Positions 13,811 to 16,211 of a stretch of 16,211 nucleotides of DNA are shown here, piece by piece (position 1 is the stretch's first letter; every line of letters starts with the position of its first letter). The notes beneath the pieces were generated by a model. The model searched no databases. It was not told the DNA's origin and saw only the letters and a program-made list of their open reading frames with translations. The position numbers and the translations under genes are program-made. Source of the stretch: an uncultured Bacteroidota bacterium (lineage in GTDB: Bacteria; Bacteroidota; Bacteroidia; UKL13-3); assembly GCA_903907885.1 (NCBI GenBank), contig CAIVPY010000186.1:1-16211 (forward strand), written 5' to 3'.

Positions 13811-14872
13811 ATGTTAAAAAAAAATATATTAATAACCGGAGGTGCAGGATTTATTGGTTCTCACGTGGTTAGATTATTTGTAAATAAATACCCCGACTAC
13901 CATATTTTCAATATTGATAAACTAACCTATGCTGGTAATTTGAAAAACATCACAGATATTGAAAACGCTACCAATTACACGTTTATTAAAGCAGATATAG
14001 TTGATGCAAATCAAATAAATGAGCTATTTGCAAAACACCAATTTACTGATGTAATTCACTTGGCGGCCGAAAGTCATGTTGATAGAAGCATAACAAATCC
14101 AATTGACTTTGTAATGACCAATGTAGTAGGCACTGTAAATCTTTTAAATGCAGCCAAAAGCCTCTCTCCAACCCTTTCCAAAGGAGAGGGGGTTTTCTAT
14201 CATGTTTCAACTGACGAAGTATATGGAAGTTTGAATGATGGAGGATTCTTTTTAGAAACAACACCTTATGACCCACAAAGTCCATATAGTGCAAGCAAAG
14301 CCAGTAGCGACCATTTTGTGAGAGCCTACCATAATACTTATAAACTAAGGGTTGTTTTATCTAACTGCTCAAACAATTACGGACCAAATCAATTTCCCGA
14401 AAAACTAGTACCGCTTTTTATTAATAATATTGGAAACAATAAACCTTTACCTGTATATGGAAAAGGAGAAAATGTGAGAGATTGGCTTTACGTAGTTGAT
14501 CACGCAAGAGCCATTGATGATGTGTTCCATAAAGGAAAAATTGGAGAAACGTATAATATAGGTGGCTTTAACGAGTGGACTAATATTGATTTGATAAAAG
14601 TAATTTGCAAGGCTATGGACAAGAAACTTGGCCGTACAGAAGGGGAATCAGAGAGGCTTATTACTTATGTTACCGATCGTGCAGGACACGACTTGAGATA
14701 TGCAATAGATGCCAATAAAATAATGAAAGAATTGGGCTGGCAGCCATCTCTTCAATTTGAAGAAGGAATTGAAAAAACCATAGATTGGTATTTGGCGAAC
14801 CAAGAATGGATGAATGAAATAACCAGTGGTAATTATCAAAATTATTACGAAGCAATGTATGCCAATCGTTAA
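13811..14872 (+). CDS. rfbB: dTDP-glucose 4,6-dehydratase
   Basis: RfbB (RmlB) converts dTDP-glucose to dTDP-4-keto-6-deoxyglucose, the second step towards dTDP-L-rhamnose and related deoxysugars. From the ATG at 13811 the product is 353 residues; the frame extends to a TTG at 13799 but the ATG gives the family's normal N-terminus, MLKKNILITGGAGFIGSHVV. Signatures are DKLTYAGNLKN (37-47), AAESHVDRSI (86-94 region), the catalytic STDEVYGS with T134, D135 and E136, YSASKASSDH with Y159 and K163, NNYGPNQFPEKLVPLFI, and VRDWLYVVDHARA. The segment SLSPTLSKGEGV (residues 117-128) is unusual and is encoded by a palindromic DNA element. It occupies a loop that varies between relatives, so activity is probably kept. 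The gene lies 12 bp before rfbA. Confidence 0.96.
   Translation: MLKKNILITGGAGFIGSHVVRLFVNKYPDYHIFNIDKLTYAGNLKNITDIENATNYTFIKADIVDANQINELFAKHQFTDVIHLAAESHVDRSITNPIDFVMTNVVGTVNLLNAAKSLSPTLSKGEGVFYHVSTDEVYGSLNDGGFFLETTPYDPQSPYSASKASSDHFVRAYHNTYKLRVVLSNCSNNYGPNQFPEKLVPLFINNIGNNKPLPVYGKGENVRDWLYVVDHARAIDDVFHKGKIGETYNIGGFNEWTNIDLIKVICKAMDKKLGRTEGESERLITYVTDRAGHDLRYAIDANKIMKELGWQPSLQFEEGIEKTIDWYLANQEWMNEITSGNYQNYYEAMYANR
14161..14191. repeat. Palindromic REP-like element embedded in rfbB
   Basis: Arms CCTCTCTCC (14161-14169) and GGAGAGGGG (14183-14191) pair over 9 bp with a single G-T wobble around a 13-base loop that itself contains CTTTCCAAAG. It is markedly richer in C and G than the surrounding AT-rich rfbB sequence. 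Read in frame it codes for the peptide SLSPTLSKGEGV. It resembles the interspersed CTCTCC/GGAGAG palindromes I recall from several Bacteroidota genomes, so an inserted repeat unit is likely; copy number cannot be judged from one window. Confidence 0.6.
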
Positions 14873-14884
14873 ATATAAAATCAA

Positions 14885-15745
14885 ATGAAAGGAATCATAT
14901 TAGCCGGAGGAAGCGGCACTCGCCTACACCCACTAACACTTGCAGTAAGTAAGCAACTAATGCCTGTTTATGACAAGCCAATGATTTATTATCCACTTTC
15001 AGTATTGATGTTGGCTGGAATAAATGAAATATTGATTATTTCGACTCCGCATGATTTACCGGGATTTAAAAAATTACTGGGAGATGGTTCTCAAATTGGA
15101 TGTAGGTTTGAATATGCCGAACAGCCAAGTCCTGATGGATTGGCTCAAGCTTTTATTATAGGTGAAAAATTTATTGGAAACGACAAGGTTGCCCTAGTTT
15201 TAGGTGATAATATTTTCTTTAGCTCTGGACTCAGCACACTGCTCCAATCAAATAATAATCCTGATGGTGGTGTTGTGTTTGCTTATCATGTTAGCGACCC
15301 TGAAAGATATGGGGTTGTAGAATTTGATAATGAGATGAATGCCCTTAGCATTGAAGAAAAACCAGAGCAACCTAAATCAAATTATGCTGTTCCTGGATTG
15401 TATTTTTATGATAACGAAGTGGTAAACATAGCCAAGAATATTAAACCTTCACCAAGAGGAGAGTTAGAAATTACCGATATTAATCGTGTATATTTGGAGC
15501 GTGGTAAATTGAAAGTAGGAGTTCTACAAAGAGGCACTGCTTGGTTGGATACAGGCACCTTCAATTCACTTATGCAGGCTGGACAATTTGTACAGGTAGT
15601 TGAAGAAAGACAAGGACTAAAGATTGGTTGTATTGAGGAGGTTGCATATCGCATGGGTTTTATTGGAAAAGAAGAATTAACAAAAGAAGCCAATAAACTT
15701 ATGAAAAGTGGATATGGTAGTTACTTAATGGGAATTATTAAATAA
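14885..15745 (+). CDS. rfbA: Glucose-1-phosphate thymidylyltransferase
   Basis: RfbA (RmlA) makes dTDP-glucose from dTTP and glucose-1-phosphate, supplying the substrate of RfbB next door. The 286-residue protein is full length. The nucleotidyltransferase signature is LAGGSGTRLHPLT (residues 6-18), followed by SKQLMPVYDKPMIYYPLS with the phosphate- and sugar-binding lysines. Other hallmarks are EQPSPDGLAQAF (dTTP/sugar pocket), LVLGDNIFF with the metal-binding aspartate, YGVVEFD, SIEEKPEQPKSNYAVPGLYF and RGTAWLDTGTFNSL. The enzyme is normally a homotetramer subject to feedback inhibition by dTDP-rhamnose; that is known for the family, not seen here. It starts 12 bp after rfbB and ends 21 bp before the isomerase gene, so co-transcription is likely. 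Confidence 0.97.
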   Translation: MKGIILAGGSGTRLHPLTLAVSKQLMPVYDKPMIYYPLSVLMLAGINEILIISTPHDLPGFKKLLGDGSQIGCRFEYAEQPSPDGLAQAFIIGEKFIGNDKVALVLGDNIFFSSGLSTLLQSNNNPDGGVVFAYHVSDPERYGVVEFDNEMNALSIEEKPEQPKSNYAVPGLYFYDNEVVNIAKNIKPSPRGELEITDINRVYLERGKLKVGVLQRGTAWLDTGTFNSLMQAGQFVQVVEERQGLKIGCIEEVAYRMGFIGKEELTKEANKLMKSGYGSYLMGIIK

Positions 15746-15766
15746 ACGGTATTAATAAACAACAAA

Positions 15767-16211
15767 ATGAACCCACAACACGAAGCACTTAAAAAATTTA
15801 GTTATCAAATTAATTATGTCTTGACCAATTATACTTCTCACGGCATGGATATTAGTAAATATACCAGTGTAATGATTGGTGGATTGGGTGGAAGCGGTAT
15901 CGGAGGCAGATTGGTAAAGAACATTTTTACTGATTCATTTCCTGTACCTATAGAGTGTGTTGCTGATTATTCTTTACCGGGCTATGTAAACAAAAACACA
16001 CTTGTCATATTAGGATCTTATAGCGGAAATACCGAAGAAACATTAACCATGTTTGGTGATGTGAAAGAACGAGGTTGCGACATGATTATTCTTACAGGTG
16101 GTGGTAAACTAGGCACTTTAGCAGCCGAGAATAATATTAAAACATATCATTTAGAAGGCGGGTTTCAACCAAGAATGGCATTAGGTTTTTCATTAACCTA
16201 TATGAACTTAA
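15767..16211 (+). CDS. Bifunctional phosphoglucose/phosphomannose isomerase (SIS domain), N-terminal part
   Basis: The gene begins at ATG 15767 and remains open to the right edge (148 codons visible). The product starts MNPQHEALKKFSYQ. It then shows the first SIS-domain loop MIGGLGGSGIGGRLVKN, followed by the phosphate-binding serine motif LGSYSGNTEETL and a PRMALGFSL segment. This pattern is characteristic of the archaeal/bacterial PGI/PMI family, which interconverts glucose-6-phosphate or mannose-6-phosphate with fructose-6-phosphate. It lies 21 bp after rfbA and would link central hexose phosphates to the nucleotide-sugar genes upstream. The C-terminal half, with the catalytic Glu, His and Lys residues, is outside the window, so bifunctionality is inferred from the family. 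Confidence 0.88.
   Translation, partial: MNPQHEALKKFSYQINYVLTNYTSHGMDISKYTSVMIGGLGGSGIGGRLVKNIFTDSFPVPIECVADYSLPGYVNKNTLVILGSYSGNTEETLTMFGDVKERGCDMIILTGGGKLGTLAAENNIKTYHLEGGFQPRMALGFSLTYMNL

Noticed and set aside
13862..13867. CACGTG in rfbB as a parS core
   Set aside because: The flanks GTTCT and GTTAG do not match TGTTT and AAACA, and the bases are explained by the conserved peptide GSHVV.
14043..14294. Minus-strand ORF over rfbB
   Set aside because: It is the shadow of a strongly conserved plus-strand gene and its translation resembles no protein family.

Overview
The window is an AT-rich piece of a Bacteroidota chromosome (phylum inferred, genus not identifiable). The evidence is a secreted protein with a type IX secretion (T9SS) type B C-terminal domain, the PSGGPKD-type Ig-like lipoprotein, a Bacteroidota-style PheS with a four-Cys insert, YbeY with a HGxLHLxGYKD motif, promoter boxes of the form TAnnTTTG, and almost no Shine-Dalgarno sequences. 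Most of it is ordinary chromosomal sequence; I see no phage, IS, CRISPR or defence island.

Left half, minus strand. A partial secreted LamG-like protein (1-412) and pheS (617-1636) look like separate units. A 408-bp AT-rich spacer (1637-2044) follows. Positions 2045-11279 form a compact run of seven genes with gaps of 39 bp or less and two overlaps. In transcription order they are: a Zn-ligand-bearing M16 peptidase, an M16 partner without the Zn motif, a T9SS-exported protein, ybeY, mnmG, a class I methyltransferase with a zinc-ribbon N-terminus, and an Ig-like lipoprotein.

Right half, plus strand. Across a divergent promoter region (11241-11488) lie purM and then a nucleotide-sugar cluster: galE, rfbB, rfbA and the start of a bifunctional phosphoglucose/phosphomannose isomerase that runs off the window. 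Together the last four genes feed hexose phosphates into UDP-sugar and dTDP-sugar precursors of surface polysaccharide. rfbC and rfbD are not in view.

The most notable non-gene signal is a pair of ParB/Spo0J parS centromere-like sites. One matches the canonical 16-mer family fully and sits in the last codons of ybeY just before mnmG (6504-6519). The other has one deviation and lies inside the T9SS protein gene (7455-7470). With mnmG and the strand switch at about 11.3 kb they suggest, but do not prove, that the window lies in the origin-proximal segregation domain. Other points of interest are an in-frame palindromic repeat inside rfbB, a corrected TTG start for the first M16 gene supported by a promoter box inside the longer ORF, the complementary split of active-site residues between the two M16 proteins, and several dyad elements in the spacers.
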